A stretch of DNA of 64,000 nucleotides from the NCBI GenBank assembly GCA_030686115.1, contig CP131612.1:2914001-2978000 (forward strand), in the 5' to 3' direction. The position numbers and the translations under genes are program-made. Below, piece by piece: positions 18,019-28,009 of this stretch. The notes under the pieces are model-generated. The model searched no databases. It saw only the letters and a program-made list of their open reading frames with translations, and had not been told where the DNA came from. Position 1 is the stretch's first letter. Every line of letters begins with the position of its first letter. Source of the stretch: Psychrobacter cibarius. Its GTDB lineage: Bacteria > Pseudomonadota > Gammaproteobacteria > Pseudomonadales > Moraxellaceae.

Positions 18019-19221
18019 ATGGCAATACGCAGGATTAAAGCATTTTTTGAATTTGAGGCAGCGGGCGGTATCGTCCTAGCATTGGCTGCCATCGCTGCAA
18101 TGATTATTGCCAACTCTCCTCTCAATGTGTGGTACGAGGGCTTTATTCACGCACCCGTTGCCATTCAAATCGGTGATTTCGCTATCGCTAAAGACGCTCA
18201 TCACTGGATTAATGACGGTTTGATGGCGATTTTCTTTTTCTTAGTGGGACTTGAGCTAAAGCGTGAAGTGTTGATCGGTGAGCTGTCTAACGTTAAGCAA
18301 ATCATCCTGCCAGCTGGTGCGGCGCTCGGTGGCATGATTATGCCAGCAATTGTCTATCTGCTCTTTAACTATAACGAGCCTGAGTTTTGGAAAGGATGGG
18401 CGATTCCAGCCGCAACTGATATTGCTTTTGCCCTAGGTATTTTGAGTTTGTTAGGCAACCGCGTCCCCAACTCTTTAAAAGTATTTTTAGTATCGATTGC
18501 TATTTTTGATGATATTGGCGCCATTTTAATCATCGCTTTATTTTATACCAGTGATTTGTCATTAGAGTCATTGGCAGTGGCAGGTCTATGTCTACCCTTC
18601 TTATACCTTCTCAATCGTCGCAACGTCACCAGCATCACGCCTTATCTGCTGATCGGTGTGATCATGTGGATTGCGGTACTCAAGTCCGGCATCCATGCCA
18701 CCTTGGCTGGCGTGGTCTTAGCACTATTTATTCCTATGTTTGACCGTACGGATCCTGAGCACTCACCACTAGAAGAGCTAGAGCACGATTTACATAACAC
18801 CGTTGCCTTCGGTATCTTGCCATTATTCGCATTTGCCAACTCAGGCATATCCCTCAAAGGTGCAGGCTTCGCTGAGTTGTTCCATTCGGTACCGCTTGGT
18901 ATTGCGGCCGGTCTATTCATCGGTAAGCAATTGGGCGTGATGATCATGTGCTGGTTAATCTTTAAGCTTGGTATCTCAACCATGCCAAGAGGCATGAATT
19001 ATAAGCAGATTTACGGTGCAGCCTTACTCTGTGGTGTTGGTTTTACCATGAGTCTGTTCATTGGCGGTCTGGCATTTGCTGGTGAAACAGCCTTATTTGA
19101 TGAGCGCTTAGGTATTATTATGGGCTCAATCGTCTCTGGTATCGCAGGTTACCTCATGCTCAAAGTCAGCTTGAAAGACAATGTAAGCGGCACCTCAGTC
19201 GATCTGACTCGCCCTCATTAA
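18019..19221 (+). CDS. nhaA: Na+/H+ antiporter NhaA
   Basis: Inner-membrane antiporter that exports sodium in exchange for protons, used in pH and salt homeostasis. The 400-aa protein has about 12 hydrophobic segments. The ion-binding aspartate pair is in [13 protein letters not shown] at residues 164-165, matching Asp163/Asp164 of E. coli NhaA, and [21 protein letters not shown] is the conserved unwound-helix region. [19 protein letters not shown] near the N-terminus is also diagnostic. GAGGATGAT precedes the ATG. The long promoter region suggests regulation, but no NhaR gene is adjacent. Confidence 0.97.
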   Translation: MAIRRIKAFFEFEAAGGIVLALAAIAAMIIANSPLNVWYEGFIHAPVAIQIGDFAIAKDAHHWINDGLMAIFFFLVGLELKREVLIGELSNVKQIILPAGAALGGMIMPAIVYLLFNYNEPEFWKGWAIPAATDIAFALGILSLLGNRVPNSLKVFLVSIAIFDDIGAILIIALFYTSDLSLESLAVAGLCLPFLYLLNRRNVTSITPYLLIGVIMWIAVLKSGIHATLAGVVLALFIPMFDRTDPEHSPLEELEHDLHNTVAFGILPLFAFANSGISLKGAGFAELFHSVPLGIAAGLFIGKQLGVMIMCWLIFKLGISTMPRGMNYKQIYGAALLCGVGFTMSLFIGGLAFAGETALFDERLGIIMGSIVSGIAGYLMLKVSLKDNVSGTSVDLTRPH

Positions 19222-19228
19222 TAAGAAG

Positions 19229-19273
19229 ATAAGCCACTTAAAGTCGATTTAGCTTATCGGTGGCTTATTATTT
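19229..19273 (+). terminator. Probable terminator after nhaA
   Basis: ATAAGCCAC at 19229-19237 pairs with GTGGCTTAT at 19260-19268, followed by TATTTTAT. The loop is about 22 nt with some internal pairing, so it is weaker than the other terminators in this window. Confidence 0.6.
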
Positions 19274-19370
19274 TATAGTTCACGTACTTTAGCAGCCGAG
19301 CATGGTTCATTAAAAGTATTTTGCATTAACTATATCAGCACTTGCATCTATAGCCATAGAAGAGATAATC

Positions 19371-19955
19371 ATGCGACAGTTTGTACTGCAGCCTTCGTTA
19401 AGCTTGGCGCTCCTTGGTAGCATTGTTTTACTATCAAGCTGTGCCACGCTCTCTAAGCAGGAGTGCCTTGTTGGTGACTGGCAGGCTATTGGCTACAACG
19501 ATGGCGTGGCAGGTTACCAATCAGATCGCCTTGCATCGCATGCCAAAGCCTGTGCCAAGGCCGGTGTTGCCCCCAACTATCTGGCATGGGAGCGCGGTCG
19601 CCAGCTGGGGCTTAAGCAATACTGCACGACCAGTAATGCTTACAATGTCGGTCGGCGCGGACGTCAGCTCAATAATGTCTGCCCCTTAACCTTGGCGAAT
19701 ACACTACAAACTGCTAATCAAAAAGGCTTAGACTATTACGCATTAGAAAGTCAGTTAGACAAAGACAAGCGCCTCATAGAAACCTACCAAGAAGAATTTG
19801 ATAAGCTAGAAAGTGGGGCGATGTTAAACTTTGCTAATGAAAAAGAAGCACGCGCGCGTCTACTATCATTAGCCGACGAGCTGCGTAAAGCCAAGCACCG
19901 TATGAACACCACGCAAAGACAATTAGAAGCTCTAAACCAGTCAAATAGCTATTAA
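19371..19955 (+). CDS. DUF2799-type lipoprotein
   Basis: A 194-aa protein with a lipoprotein signal: hydrophobic LALLGSIVLLSSC with the lipidated Cys at 24. The mature N-terminal part has the DUF2799 pattern: CLVGDWQAIGYNDGVAGY, then HAKACAKAGVAPNYLAWERGRQLGLKQYC and YNVGRRGRQLNNVCP, with repeated GxxxGxxG and several Cys. The C-terminal 70 residues are a charged helix, probably coiled coil. Function in the envelope is unknown. AGAAGAGATAATC precedes the start. It ends 77 bp before the oxygenase gene, on the same strand. Confidence 0.85.
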   Translation: MRQFVLQPSLSLALLGSIVLLSSCATLSKQECLVGDWQAIGYNDGVAGYQSDRLASHAKACAKAGVAPNYLAWERGRQLGLKQYCTTSNAYNVGRRGRQLNNVCPLTLANTLQTANQKGLDYYALESQLDKDKRLIETYQEEFDKLESGAMLNFANEKEARARLLSLADELRKAKHRMNTTQRQLEALNQSNSY

Positions 19956-19991
19956 TACTATTGGCCTTGTGAAATAATCTAATAGGAAAAT

Positions 19992-20036
19992 ATTTGGTAA
20001 GAAAGCATTTGGTAAGAAGGCATTTGATAAATATGG
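19992..20036 (+). repeat. Three 15-nt imperfect direct repeats over a start codon
   Basis: The units ATTTGGTAAGAAAGC (19992-20006), ATTTGGTAAGAAGGC (20007-20021) and ATTTGATAAATATGG (20022-20036) lie in tandem. The middle unit supplies AAGAAGG, the only plausible ribosome-binding site, and the third contains the ATG at 20033. Confidence 0.75.
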
Positions 20037-21397
20037 ATTCAATCAACATAACTGATAAACAGACGGCTGCTACTTTGAATCAACAACGACCCTCAATAAA
20101 ACCTTATCAGCGTCACGGACGGACGACCGCGATTGATGACCATAGCGACTTGCAAGTCTTAAAGCGCATCAAGTGTTATTTATTGCCAAAAGACTTCGTT
20201 ATCTCACAAGATTTATTAAATGAAATAGTCGCGGGCTACGATATTGGTGATTCACTGGCAGATACGTTAGCCGCTGACGGCATTCGTTTTGCAAAGCCCT
20301 TACAGCAATTTATTATCAGCGATAGCAGCAATAACTTCGACGCGGATCTCGCAAACAACTCTGCATTTAACGCCTTGATTAAACAATTTAGCCATCATCC
20401 CGATTGGTTCGATCCCAAGCTTGCCCAAATCGGTGCAGTTGCCTATCGCCGCTATCCGCTGATGCTGATTTGGCTATTACGTAATGTCGCCCTGATGGCA
20501 GGCTACAGCATTCCTGCCCTCTCCCTGCCGCTCATTCAGACAGGCGCATTGATGCACGATGCCTTGCCCCGCCTGATGCGTACTTACGCTTATATCCTAG
20601 CCGTCTCTGAACACCCCCCATTACATAAGTCGAATACAAACGCCCATAATCAACGTCAGTCTACCGAGCAAGTATTGGCGATTGCTTCTGAAGGTTGGCG
20701 GCAATCAATCAAGGTGCGGCAAATTCATACCCTAGTACGGCAAAACTTGCTCAAAGGTAAAGGCAATGCTGCTAAAGGCGTCATACCAAATGCCAACCAA
20801 CATCACAACCCAGATGGCAGCTGGAATACTGATTATTGGGGTCTTCCTATCAATCAAACTGATATGATTGCTACTCATTTGCAGTTTTCATTATTGATTA
20901 TGCGCGGGTTACGGCTGCTTGGCGCACGCATCAGCACTGAAGAAGCGGCAGGTATTCTGCATCTATGGAATCTTGCCAGTTATTGGATGGGGGTTGACTT
21001 AGAGCGCCTGCCAAAAGATGAAACCGCCTGTTGGGAGTGGCTTTATACCTATTTATCAATTCAGCAACTTGATTTTAAAATGGGGCAACCATTAGCCAAG
21101 GCTCTGCATGATTTGCCACGTCAGCTGATGGGCGAAGACAATCGGCGGGGGCGTTTCGTTGAGATGGTTAATGCTAGCGTGACCCGTACCTTGGTCGGCG
21201 ATGATATTGGCGATGGGCTGGATTTGCCAAAATCAAAAATCCGCTTTGGTGTCTTATCGTCAGTGCCGATTCTCTTTGCGCTCGATACGGCACGTCAGCA
21301 CAATCAAAGTGTGGCTGAAAAATTAGAAGCCTTCCGCGCCAAACGCCAAGATAATATGAACTGGTGGCTTAAAAAAAACGACGATTATTATAAGTAA
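20033..21397 (+). CDS. Oxygenase MpaB/Lcp-like family protein (DUF2236)
   Basis: The 454-aa protein matches the DUF2236 family, heme-type oxygenases that include rubber-cleaving Lcp and MpaB. Visible features: HHPDWFDPKLAQIGAVAYRRY, then a hydrophobic stretch LMLIWLLRNVALMAGYSIPAL, the arginine-rich GWRQSIKVRQIHTLVRQNLL, and WGLPINQTDMIATHLQFSLLIMRGLRLLGARIS followed by LHLWNLASYWMGVD. No signal peptide is evident. The start at 20033 (MDSINIT) is preferred because the upstream in-frame start is a TTG within a repeat. The substrate is unknown; membrane association is possible. Confidence 0.85.
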   Translation: MDSINITDKQTAATLNQQRPSIKPYQRHGRTTAIDDHSDLQVLKRIKCYLLPKDFVISQDLLNEIVAGYDIGDSLADTLAADGIRFAKPLQQFIISDSSNNFDADLANNSAFNALIKQFSHHPDWFDPKLAQIGAVAYRRYPLMLIWLLRNVALMAGYSIPALSLPLIQTGALMHDALPRLMRTYAYILAVSEHPPLHKSNTNAHNQRQSTEQVLAIASEGWRQSIKVRQIHTLVRQNLLKGKGNAAKGVIPNANQHHNPDGSWNTDYWGLPINQTDMIATHLQFSLLIMRGLRLLGARISTEEAAGILHLWNLASYWMGVDLERLPKDETACWEWLYTYLSIQQLDFKMGQPLAKALHDLPRQLMGEDNRRGRFVEMVNASVTRTLVGDDIGDGLDLPKSKIRFGVLSSVPILFALDTARQHNQSVAEKLEAFRAKRQDNMNWWLKKNDDYYK

Positions 21398-21464
21398 GCA
21401 ATTATAAATAAAGCAAAGTAGATAAAAAAAATGAATAATGATTAGACGTCAGTCGCCTTACGGA

Positions 21465-22199
21465 TTAATTTCGCGTATTTTGGATACGATAATACCACTC
21501 AAGCTGGCGATCAAAGCCTGTTTCTAACAAGCTGGCAATGACTCGTCCTGTCAGACCCCAAACCGTTTCACCATCCACTTGCCAGCTAGGCGTGAGAATG
21601 GTCGCGATCTTATCTTGCATTGCATATTCTACCGCATACTCGACAGTAGGCTGAGTCAGCAAGGTTTCAAAATCTGCCCAAAAAATACGCGAGATTTCAC
21701 CAAGCTCAGGTACTAACAATAAATCGGGTGCTATCAGCGCCACAATAGGACGCACACTCATACCGCTTTTAGAGGTTTGAATGGGCAATTGACCAATTAG
21801 CTGAACTTTACTAGATGGTAGTGCGGTCTCTTCACAGGCTTCACGCAAAGCGGTGACGACATTATTACCGTCGCCTGCGTCATGTTTACCACCAACGCAA
21901 GAGACCTCGCCAGCATGGCTATTCATGTGCGCAGCGCGGCGTGTCAGTAGCAGTTTTGGATGGCGTTCATGGGTAATGGCAACCAATACCGAGGCATCGG
22001 CAATGGGTGTTTGATACAAGCTATCTAGAATGCGAGTGCTACGAGAAGTGCTAGCCTCATACAGCGCAGGACTGGTAACGGCATTTAAGGTCTCATGCTG
22101 CACCCGTTCCGCCAGCGTTCTAATAGTGGGATAACGAATAAAGTCCGGCACAGCGACTGAAAACTCATCAAAACGTAGCGACTGCGGGGGAAGTAACAT
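21465..22199 (-). CDS. Nudix hydrolase, probable CoA pyrophosphatase (NudL-like)
   Basis: Cytosolic diphosphatase cutting coenzyme A or related nucleoside diphosphate derivatives. The NudL/UPF0035 signature LLLTRRAAHMNSHAGEVSCVGGK precedes the Nudix box GKHDAGDGNNVVTALREACEETAL, in which the REACEE core is intact and the usual final Gly is Ala. The length of 244 aa is somewhat above the E. coli NudL size because of an N-terminal extension of roughly 60 residues. It is minus-strand, convergent with the oxygenase gene. CoA specificity is inferred from the motif only. Confidence 0.85.
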   Translation of the reverse strand: MLLPPQSLRFDEFSVAVPDFIRYPTIRTLAERVQHETLNAVTSPALYEASTSRSTRILDSLYQTPIADASVLVAITHERHPKLLLTRRAAHMNSHAGEVSCVGGKHDAGDGNNVVTALREACEETALPSSKVQLIGQLPIQTSKSGMSVRPIVALIAPDLLLVPELGEISRIFWADFETLLTQPTVEYAVEYAMQDKIATILTPSWQVDGETVWGLTGRVIASLLETGFDRQLEWYYRIQNTRN

Positions 22200-22777
22200 G
22201 ATTATTGCCCTATATTTTTATTAGAATTAAGCATCGAATGGTGGAGCTTATCTCTCGCAATATGTACAACGCTTGCGCCAGTATTATTGCTACGCGTATC
22301 GCATCTACATGCTGGCCTCCATTCATTTATCGTTATGCTTGGCGACGTAAAGTGGCATTTTTTAATACCCCCTACTCTGACAAATGCGTACGCTTTGCTG
22401 GTTGCCCTTATTTACAACAACACCAGTCGCGGCAGCCATTACTCTCGTTATAGGTAAAGCTATCATTTAATAGTTAGCGTGAGTCTAGCCTAGCGCAATC
22501 TTATCGTGACTGCATATACTTTATGTGACTGTCCTGCTCTGCCTGCTAATACATTCATTAATAGCAACCGTAGCCGTAAGCAGTTGCGCAAACCTGTGTG
22601 CTTGTTATTATCACTGCCAGTGTGATGAGAATTTGTGTTATCTTAGGATTAACAGCTATGATCACATAACTCCTGATAAGCTAAAGTCATACTATTTTAT
22701 AAAATAAGAATCATAATTCTTCAAAGAACGACAACCCTTTTTATCATTTCTATTTATCATTAAATAAGGCAGTTGAT
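22200..22777. other. 578-bp intergenic region
   Basis: Divergent spacer between the two Nudix genes. It contains open frames of 60-80 codons with odd, Cys- and Tyr-rich products and no ribosome-binding sites; I do not accept them as genes. It includes one copy of a 19-base sequence (22696-22714) that recurs at 44141-44159. Confidence 0.5.
22696..22714. repeat. 19-base sequence repeated elsewhere in the window, copy 1
   Basis: TTTATAAAATAAGAATCAT occurs here and identically at 44141-44159. Both copies lie in intergenic DNA; their flanks are unrelated. Confidence 0.8.
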
Positions 22778-23341
22778 ATGCGCTATTGTTTACAATGCGG
22801 TCATGAAGCGGAACGCAAAATACCAGCCACGGATAATATCCCACGCTTGGTATGCCCCAATTGCCACTATATTCACTATGAAAATCCAAAAGTGATTTGT
22901 GGCTCACTCGTTGTGCATAAGCATCGGGTATTGCTATGTCGCCGCGCGATCGAGCCACAGTATGGCTTATGGACACTGCCAGCTGGCTTTATGGAAAATG
23001 GCGAAACCATGGCAGAAGGGGCCGCTCGTGAAAGCTTTGAAGAAGCAGAAGCGGTCGTCATCAATCCGCATTTATATTGCCTATATGATATTCCTGATAT
23101 CGGGCAAATTTATAGTATCTATATCACTGAGCTAAAAGACGGCGCTTATGGCATCGGCTCTGAAAGTCTCGATTGTGCGTTATTTACCGAAGAAGACATT
23201 CCATGGGACAAACTTGCCTTTGAAGCGGTACGTCGCACCCTAAAAAGTTACTTTGCTGACCGCAAGCAATACGATAATCATGAAAATTTCCCTATTCATC
23301 AGGATATCATCGGTAAAGACCAAGCAATCAAGCGCTACTAG
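22778..23341 (+). CDS. Nudix hydrolase with N-terminal zinc ribbon
   Basis: The first 30 residues form a zinc ribbon (CLQCGHE then CPNCHYIHYENP), as in NADH pyrophosphatase-like Nudix proteins. The Nudix domain follows: WTLPAGFMENGETMAEGAARESFEEAEA, with the catalytic RESFEE core; the terminal Gly of the box is Ala. The 187-aa length suits the small zinc-ribbon Nudix group rather than full NudC, whose SQPWPFPxS motif is absent. It probably cleaves a nucleotide sugar, NAD(H) or similar compound in the cytosol. A strong terminator follows. Confidence 0.88.
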   Translation: MRYCLQCGHEAERKIPATDNIPRLVCPNCHYIHYENPKVICGSLVVHKHRVLLCRRAIEPQYGLWTLPAGFMENGETMAEGAARESFEEAEAVVINPHLYCLYDIPDIGQIYSIYITELKDGAYGIGSESLDCALFTEEDIPWDKLAFEAVRRTLKSYFADRKQYDNHENFPIHQDIIGKDQAIKRY

Positions 23342-23400
23342 CTCTAAGCATATAAAAAATAACCTTATAAAAAATCGACTGCTTTACAAAAGTGGTTGGT

Positions 23401-23461
23401 AAAAACCATTGATAAGTCTTATGCTAAGTTTTGAATATAGCCACTTATCAATGGTTTTTTA
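23401..23461 (+). terminator. Strong terminator after the zinc-ribbon Nudix gene
   Basis: A long stem: AAAAACCATTGATAAGT at 23401-23417 pairs with ACTTATCAATGGTTTTT starting at 23443, followed by more T. The loop is about 25 nt. Confidence 0.85.
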
Positions 23462-23502
23462 TTGTCTGAAGTTAATCGTTTAAGCCGACTTGCGAGAATA
23501 TT

Positions 23503-24831
23503 ATGCTGACTTTATTGCAACGCTCTTTACCGCTACTACCACTGACCATCGCCATGGCCCTAACCAGTATAAGTATCACCAGCCATGCGGATGACACACG
23601 GTTAACCGCCAAACAATCCGACCCACAAACGCTTGGCTGGATGCAAGGTTTTCCACCGCCTGCCGATAAACTGATTACTCAACCTTCCTCTAATTTTTTT
23701 AGTTTTCCCAAGCTGCGTTGGACGGTCTGTCATATCCGTGAATTGATGCCCACCACTGACGTCAGTCGCGGTATCGGCGCGCCTTCCAAGCTCAGCTATG
23801 CGTTAGATAAAAACATCGATGCCATCACCTTTATGCCTACTAACAGTAAGCGCCCGATGACTTGGAAGCAATCACTGGATGCCAATTATACTGACGGCAT
23901 TATGGTCATGCATCATGGCAAGGTGGTATACGAGCGCCAAAACGGCTGCCTCAATGAGCTGGGCAATCATGCGGCAATGTCGATGACTAAATCAATGACT
24001 GGGCTGTTAGCAGAAATCCTCGTGACCGAAGGTAAGCTTGACGATAAAGCTTTGGTGGCGTCTATCATTCCAGAGCTCAAAAACAGTGGCTTTGGTGATG
24101 CAACCGTACGCCAAGTCATGGACATGACCACAGCGCTCGATTATAGCGAAGACTATGCTGATCCTAATGCCGATATCTGGAAGTATTCAGAAGCGGCAAG
24201 CCCATTACCAAAACCAAAAGATTATAAAGGACCCAATGGTTACTTTGAGTACCTGCAAACAGTTAAGAAGAACGGCGAACATGGGGAAGCTTTCAACTAT
24301 CGCACCATTAATAGCGACGCGCTAGGTTGGATTATTTCGCGTACGACTGGTAAAGCGGTGAATGAATTACTCTCGGAACGCATCTGGCAAAAAATCGGTG
24401 CTGAACAAAGCGCCTATATGACGGTCGATGCTAAAGGTACGCCGTTTGCTGGCGGCGGTCTTAGTGCAGGTTTGCATGATATGGCACGCATTGGTAGCTT
24501 GATGCTCAATAAAGGCGAGATTAATGGTAAGCGCTTATTCCCAGCTGCGGTCGTTGATAATATCGAAGCGGGTGGCGATAAAGAGGCTTTTGCGAAAGCC
24601 GATTATAAGCAGCTGACTAACGGCAGCTACACAAGCATGTGGTGGTTATTTAATAACCCCACGCCCATCTATGCAGCACGCGGCGTCCACGGTCAAACTG
24701 TCTATGTAGATCCAGCAGCTGATATGGTCATTGTGCGTTTTGCGTCATACCCAGACGCCAGTAACGGTAAAATCGACCCTACTTCTTTACCTGCCTATAA
24801 AGCAGTCGCCAATTACTTAATCAAAAAGTAA
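23503..24831 (+). CDS. Secreted serine hydrolase of the beta-lactamase/transpeptidase fold
   Basis: The protein has a Sec signal (residues 1 to about 29, ending SITSHADD) and an extracytoplasmic domain. The nucleophile motif is SMTK at 160-163, the second motif is YRTINSDAL (Tyr/Asn), and the third, HGQTVYVDP, replaces KTG, as in class C beta-lactamase-like esterases and 6-aminohexanoate-dimer hydrolases. The phrase MSMTKSMTGLLAEILVTEG also fits that group. The 442-aa length is typical. It likely acts on an amide or ester in the periplasm; beta-lactam resistance should not be assumed. Confidence 0.88.
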   Translation: MLTLLQRSLPLLPLTIAMALTSISITSHADDTRLTAKQSDPQTLGWMQGFPPPADKLITQPSSNFFSFPKLRWTVCHIRELMPTTDVSRGIGAPSKLSYALDKNIDAITFMPTNSKRPMTWKQSLDANYTDGIMVMHHGKVVYERQNGCLNELGNHAAMSMTKSMTGLLAEILVTEGKLDDKALVASIIPELKNSGFGDATVRQVMDMTTALDYSEDYADPNADIWKYSEAASPLPKPKDYKGPNGYFEYLQTVKKNGEHGEAFNYRTINSDALGWIISRTTGKAVNELLSERIWQKIGAEQSAYMTVDAKGTPFAGGGLSAGLHDMARIGSLMLNKGEINGKRLFPAAVVDNIEAGGDKEAFAKADYKQLTNGSYTSMWWLFNNPTPIYAARGVHGQTVYVDPAADMVIVRFASYPDASNGKIDPTSLPAYKAVANYLIKK

Positions 24832-24857
24832 GCCTTTAAAAAACGCTATCAAGCAAT

Positions 24858-24900
24858 AAAAACCGCCGCTTCCATTTTTAGTGAAAGCGGCGGTTTGTTT
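24858..24900. terminator. Bidirectional terminator
   Basis: AAACCGCCGCTT near 24859 pairs with AAGCGGCGGTTT (24885-24896). A-rich on the left and T-rich on the right, it lies between the convergent serine hydrolase and M16 peptidase genes. Confidence 0.9.
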
Positions 24901-24931
24901 ATAACAATTAAATCAGCAAACTTGAAGAAGA

Positions 24932-27900
24932 TTAACTTTTAATTTTACAAACGCTAAAGCCTATCTCTTGCACTACCGCTTCCTTATCATAAGGCGCGAG
25001 TACTGCACGTACATGCTTTTGACCTTGGAGGTATTGCTTAGCAACACGCTGCAAGTCTGCAACTGTCACCGCTAAAATGGCGGCGCGCATTTTACGCTGC
25101 CACTCTACACCGCGATGATGTAAGTCAGCAAAGCAGGCTTTAACCGCCTCCCCTGCTGGAGAGCCTGGCTTATCCATTCCTGAGATAATACCTAAGATGG
25201 CTTCTTCTAATTGCTCATCGGTTTGTGGCTCATTCAATAGCCACTCGATACTGGCATCAAAATGGGCAAAAGTTTCAGCACACTGCGGGTCACGGTAGCT
25301 AAAGAACTTAAAGGCACAGGCATTGGCATCGTAGCCCGCACCGCCGCCATAAGCACCGCCGCGCTCACGAATAGCGCTATGCAGATAACCATTGCGTAGA
25401 TAAGGCGCGAGTACCATCAGGGCAGCCGTATCAGGATGGTCAGCGGCTGGCACGGTATAAGCACTGGCATTATGATAGACGTTGGTTGGCACTAGCCACG
25501 CCAAGTCTTCAACATCGAGCGTCACATCACTTTCTAGCGCTTTGACCGCGTCTTTCTCACCATTTAACGCCGCATCAAGTTGCAATTCGGCAAACTCGCT
25601 TGGGATATTGGCGTCGATACTCGCATCGGTATTTTTTAACTGCGCTGCAATTTTTGGCGCTTGACTGTCTTTCCAGCTATCAACGATTAAATTGCTTAAG
25701 CGTTCGGTTTGCTCCGCTTCACAGATGATAACCGCGTGCTTAGGCAAACTAATTAGACGTTGATGTAAGTCCATCAAACTGGTTGCAAGTTTATCCCACT
25801 GTGCATCATCGCTACTGGCATGGGTTAAGAAGTCTTTTAGCGCGTTCAATGCTGGCAAACCACTGCGTACATATTCTAATTGCGCTTGGCGACTCATACC
25901 ACGGCTGGCGGTTTGCATCGCATAGGAATGCCCTGAACCAGCAAGGTTTGATTGCCAGCCTGCTTGACGCTGCTGCAAGATTTCTTTGATACGATCATGC
26001 TCACTAAAAATACTGTGTTCCATGACTTCTTTGAGCAAATCAATCGCTTCGGGTTTACGATTCAGCGCGCGCGTTGCCACGACGAAATAGCTGCTAATCG
26101 CTTGGCTGTCATCGACATTGGTACGTTGGCTGATACGCGCCGTCACCCCTGATGAATGCGCCGCTTGTTTGGCCTGCATTTCATGGGCACTTAGAGAATC
26201 TGTACCTAGCTCTGATAATAAGCTTAAATAGATAGGCAACAGCGGATGATTAATGACTTCATTAACGGGTAGCTCGCTTGTATCCTCATTACCAATCGCA
26301 TCAGTCAACGGTACAATTATTTGATAATAATATAAGCCGTTGGTGCCCGCTTCATATTCAAATAGCGTACTTTCTTTGCCGCTCAAATTAATCTGCTTTT
26401 GCGTGCCTTGTTTAAAGCTGATATCGGTCGGTACGTCTTCTAAACCCACTTTTGGTAATAAGCTTAAATCATCAGGCGCGGCTTGGCGTGCTGCCAAATC
26501 AAGCGCTTGTTGTTTTAAGACGGCTTTATCATCAGCGGTCAAATCCATCTCGATGGTATCAAGACGGGTCTGCTCAGCTGCCGCCAAACGGGCAGTTTTT
26601 TCGCTGTCAGGCGTCATTGTGACGCGGACACGATGCTGATTATCAAGCAAATGCTGCTTGATTAAATTCGGTAACCATTGCGCATCTTTTACTTGCTCAC
26701 GTAGCCATTTTAGGTGCTCATCAACTTCCCAGACATCGATAGGATTACCGTCATGAATAGCAGTACTAAAGCCTTCTAGCATGAGATTTAGACCATAGGG
26801 CATGCTATCGCCGCCGATATGGCGCTGATCAATCTCGATTTGATGCAAGATGGTTTCGATCGTTTCATCATCAATCGGCTTGCTCGCCACTTGTGTAAGC
26901 AAATCAATAATGCCTTGCTCTACCGCTTCGGCATGTTCAGGGTTTGAACCGCGCAGACCGGTATAAAAGACCATTTCATAATGACTGTCATCCAGCCCTA
27001 GTAGTGGACTTGGCGCTTTACCGAGTGGATGGCTATCTAGATACGCACGCAGCGGCGAACCAGCATGCTCAACCAACACGCCTTCTAATAAACGCAATGC
27101 CAAACGCTGCTTGGGATCAGTAATCGATGGTAATAACCACGCAATCACGTGATGGGTTTGGTCAGGACCTACTTCGTCAGCCGTATAAGTATCAATTGCG
27201 CTAATCGGTGCAGACAGGCGTTTTTCAGGACGCGAGACATGTTTTTTACCCGCTTCAAACTGAATCAAGGCATCTTCATGGATTTTAGCTTGGGTTTCAG
27301 CGACTGGAATATTACCAAAGCTCATAATCACGCTATTTGACGGATGATAATGGCTCTGATGAAACTCAACCAGCTCAGTATGCGTCAAGTCTGGGATATC
27401 GGCAGGATCGCCGCCCGAATTATAGTGATACGTCGTCGTTGGGAATAAATGATGGGCGACCGTATGATACAACTGGTCAATCTCACCACTCATTGCGCCT
27501 TTCATTTCATTAAAAACGATACCTTTAAATTGCGGCTTGTCATTTTCGTCTAACTCTACACGAATGCCTTCTTGGGCAAAATCCAGCGGATGAATATTTG
27601 GAAAAAACGAGGCATCCAAATAAACGGCTAGCAAATTAAAGTAGTCATTTTTATTTTGCGTCGCATACGGATACGCCGTCCAATCGGCAGCGGTCATCGC
27701 ATTCATAAAAGTATTGAGCGAACGCTTAATCATAGAGAAAAACGGGTCACGAACAGGGAACTTCTCAGAGCCACATAAAGCCACGTGCTCTAAAATATGC
27801 GCCTCGCCTTTTGAATCCATTGGCTGAGTGCGAAAGCCAATCAAAAAGGCATTTTCGTCACTCGGATGTGCCAAATGGTAATGCATCGCTCCTGTTTTGA

Positions 27901-28009
27901 CGTGCTGGCTTATTAATACGTCCATCGACAATGCATCGATATGGCGATGCTCAATCAGCTCAAAGGCAGGATGCAAAGTTAGATCAGTAGTAGATAACGT
28001 GTCGGTCAT
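24932..28009 (-). CDS. M16C insulinase-family metallopeptidase, presequence-protease (PreP)-like
   Basis: A large Zn peptidase of 1025 aa made of two homologous halves closing like a clamshell around peptide substrates. The inverted zinc motif HILEH is at residues 71-75, within EAHILEHVALCGSEKFPVRDPF, followed by SLNTFMNAMTAADWTAYPYAT, typical of the M16C/PreP subgroup. The distal catalytic Glu is in the DENDKPQFKGIVFNEMKGA region. The second half contains RERGGAYGGGAGYD, the substrate-binding Arg/Tyr motif. No signal peptide, so it is probably cytosolic and clears oligopeptides. AAGGAAAATT precedes ATG 28009. A single gene with its own terminator. Confidence 0.94.
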   Translation of the reverse strand: MTDTLSTTDLTLHPAFELIEHRHIDALSMDVLISQHVKTGAMHYHLAHPSDENAFLIGFRTQPMDSKGEAHILEHVALCGSEKFPVRDPFFSMIKRSLNTFMNAMTAADWTAYPYATQNKNDYFNLLAVYLDASFFPNIHPLDFAQEGIRVELDENDKPQFKGIVFNEMKGAMSGEIDQLYHTVAHHLFPTTTYHYNSGGDPADIPDLTHTELVEFHQSHYHPSNSVIMSFGNIPVAETQAKIHEDALIQFEAGKKHVSRPEKRLSAPISAIDTYTADEVGPDQTHHVIAWLLPSITDPKQRLALRLLEGVLVEHAGSPLRAYLDSHPLGKAPSPLLGLDDSHYEMVFYTGLRGSNPEHAEAVEQGIIDLLTQVASKPIDDETIETILHQIEIDQRHIGGDSMPYGLNLMLEGFSTAIHDGNPIDVWEVDEHLKWLREQVKDAQWLPNLIKQHLLDNQHRVRVTMTPDSEKTARLAAAEQTRLDTIEMDLTADDKAVLKQQALDLAARQAAPDDLSLLPKVGLEDVPTDISFKQGTQKQINLSGKESTLFEYEAGTNGLYYYQIIVPLTDAIGNEDTSELPVNEVINHPLLPIYLSLLSELGTDSLSAHEMQAKQAAHSSGVTARISQRTNVDDSQAISSYFVVATRALNRKPEAIDLLKEVMEHSIFSEHDRIKEILQQRQAGWQSNLAGSGHSYAMQTASRGMSRQAQLEYVRSGLPALNALKDFLTHASSDDAQWDKLATSLMDLHQRLISLPKHAVIICEAEQTERLSNLIVDSWKDSQAPKIAAQLKNTDASIDANIPSEFAELQLDAALNGEKDAVKALESDVTLDVEDLAWLVPTNVYHNASAYTVPAADHPDTAALMVLAPYLRNGYLHSAIRERGGAYGGGAGYDANACAFKFFSYRDPQCAETFAHFDASIEWLLNEPQTDEQLEEAILGIISGMDKPGSPAGEAVKACFADLHHRGVEWQRKMRAAILAVTVADLQRVAKQYLQGQKHVRAVLAPYDKEAVVQEIGFSVCKIKS

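Noticed and set aside
22205..22707. Small open frames between the two Nudix genes
   Set aside because: No ribosome-binding sites, unusual Cys/Tyr-rich products and no consistent coding pattern; the region looks like an AT-rich spacer.
23503..24831. Beta-lactamase resistance gene
   Set aside because: The SMTK/YxN/HGQ motifs fit the general esterase/dimer-hydrolase branch of the fold rather than a known class A, C or D resistance enzyme.
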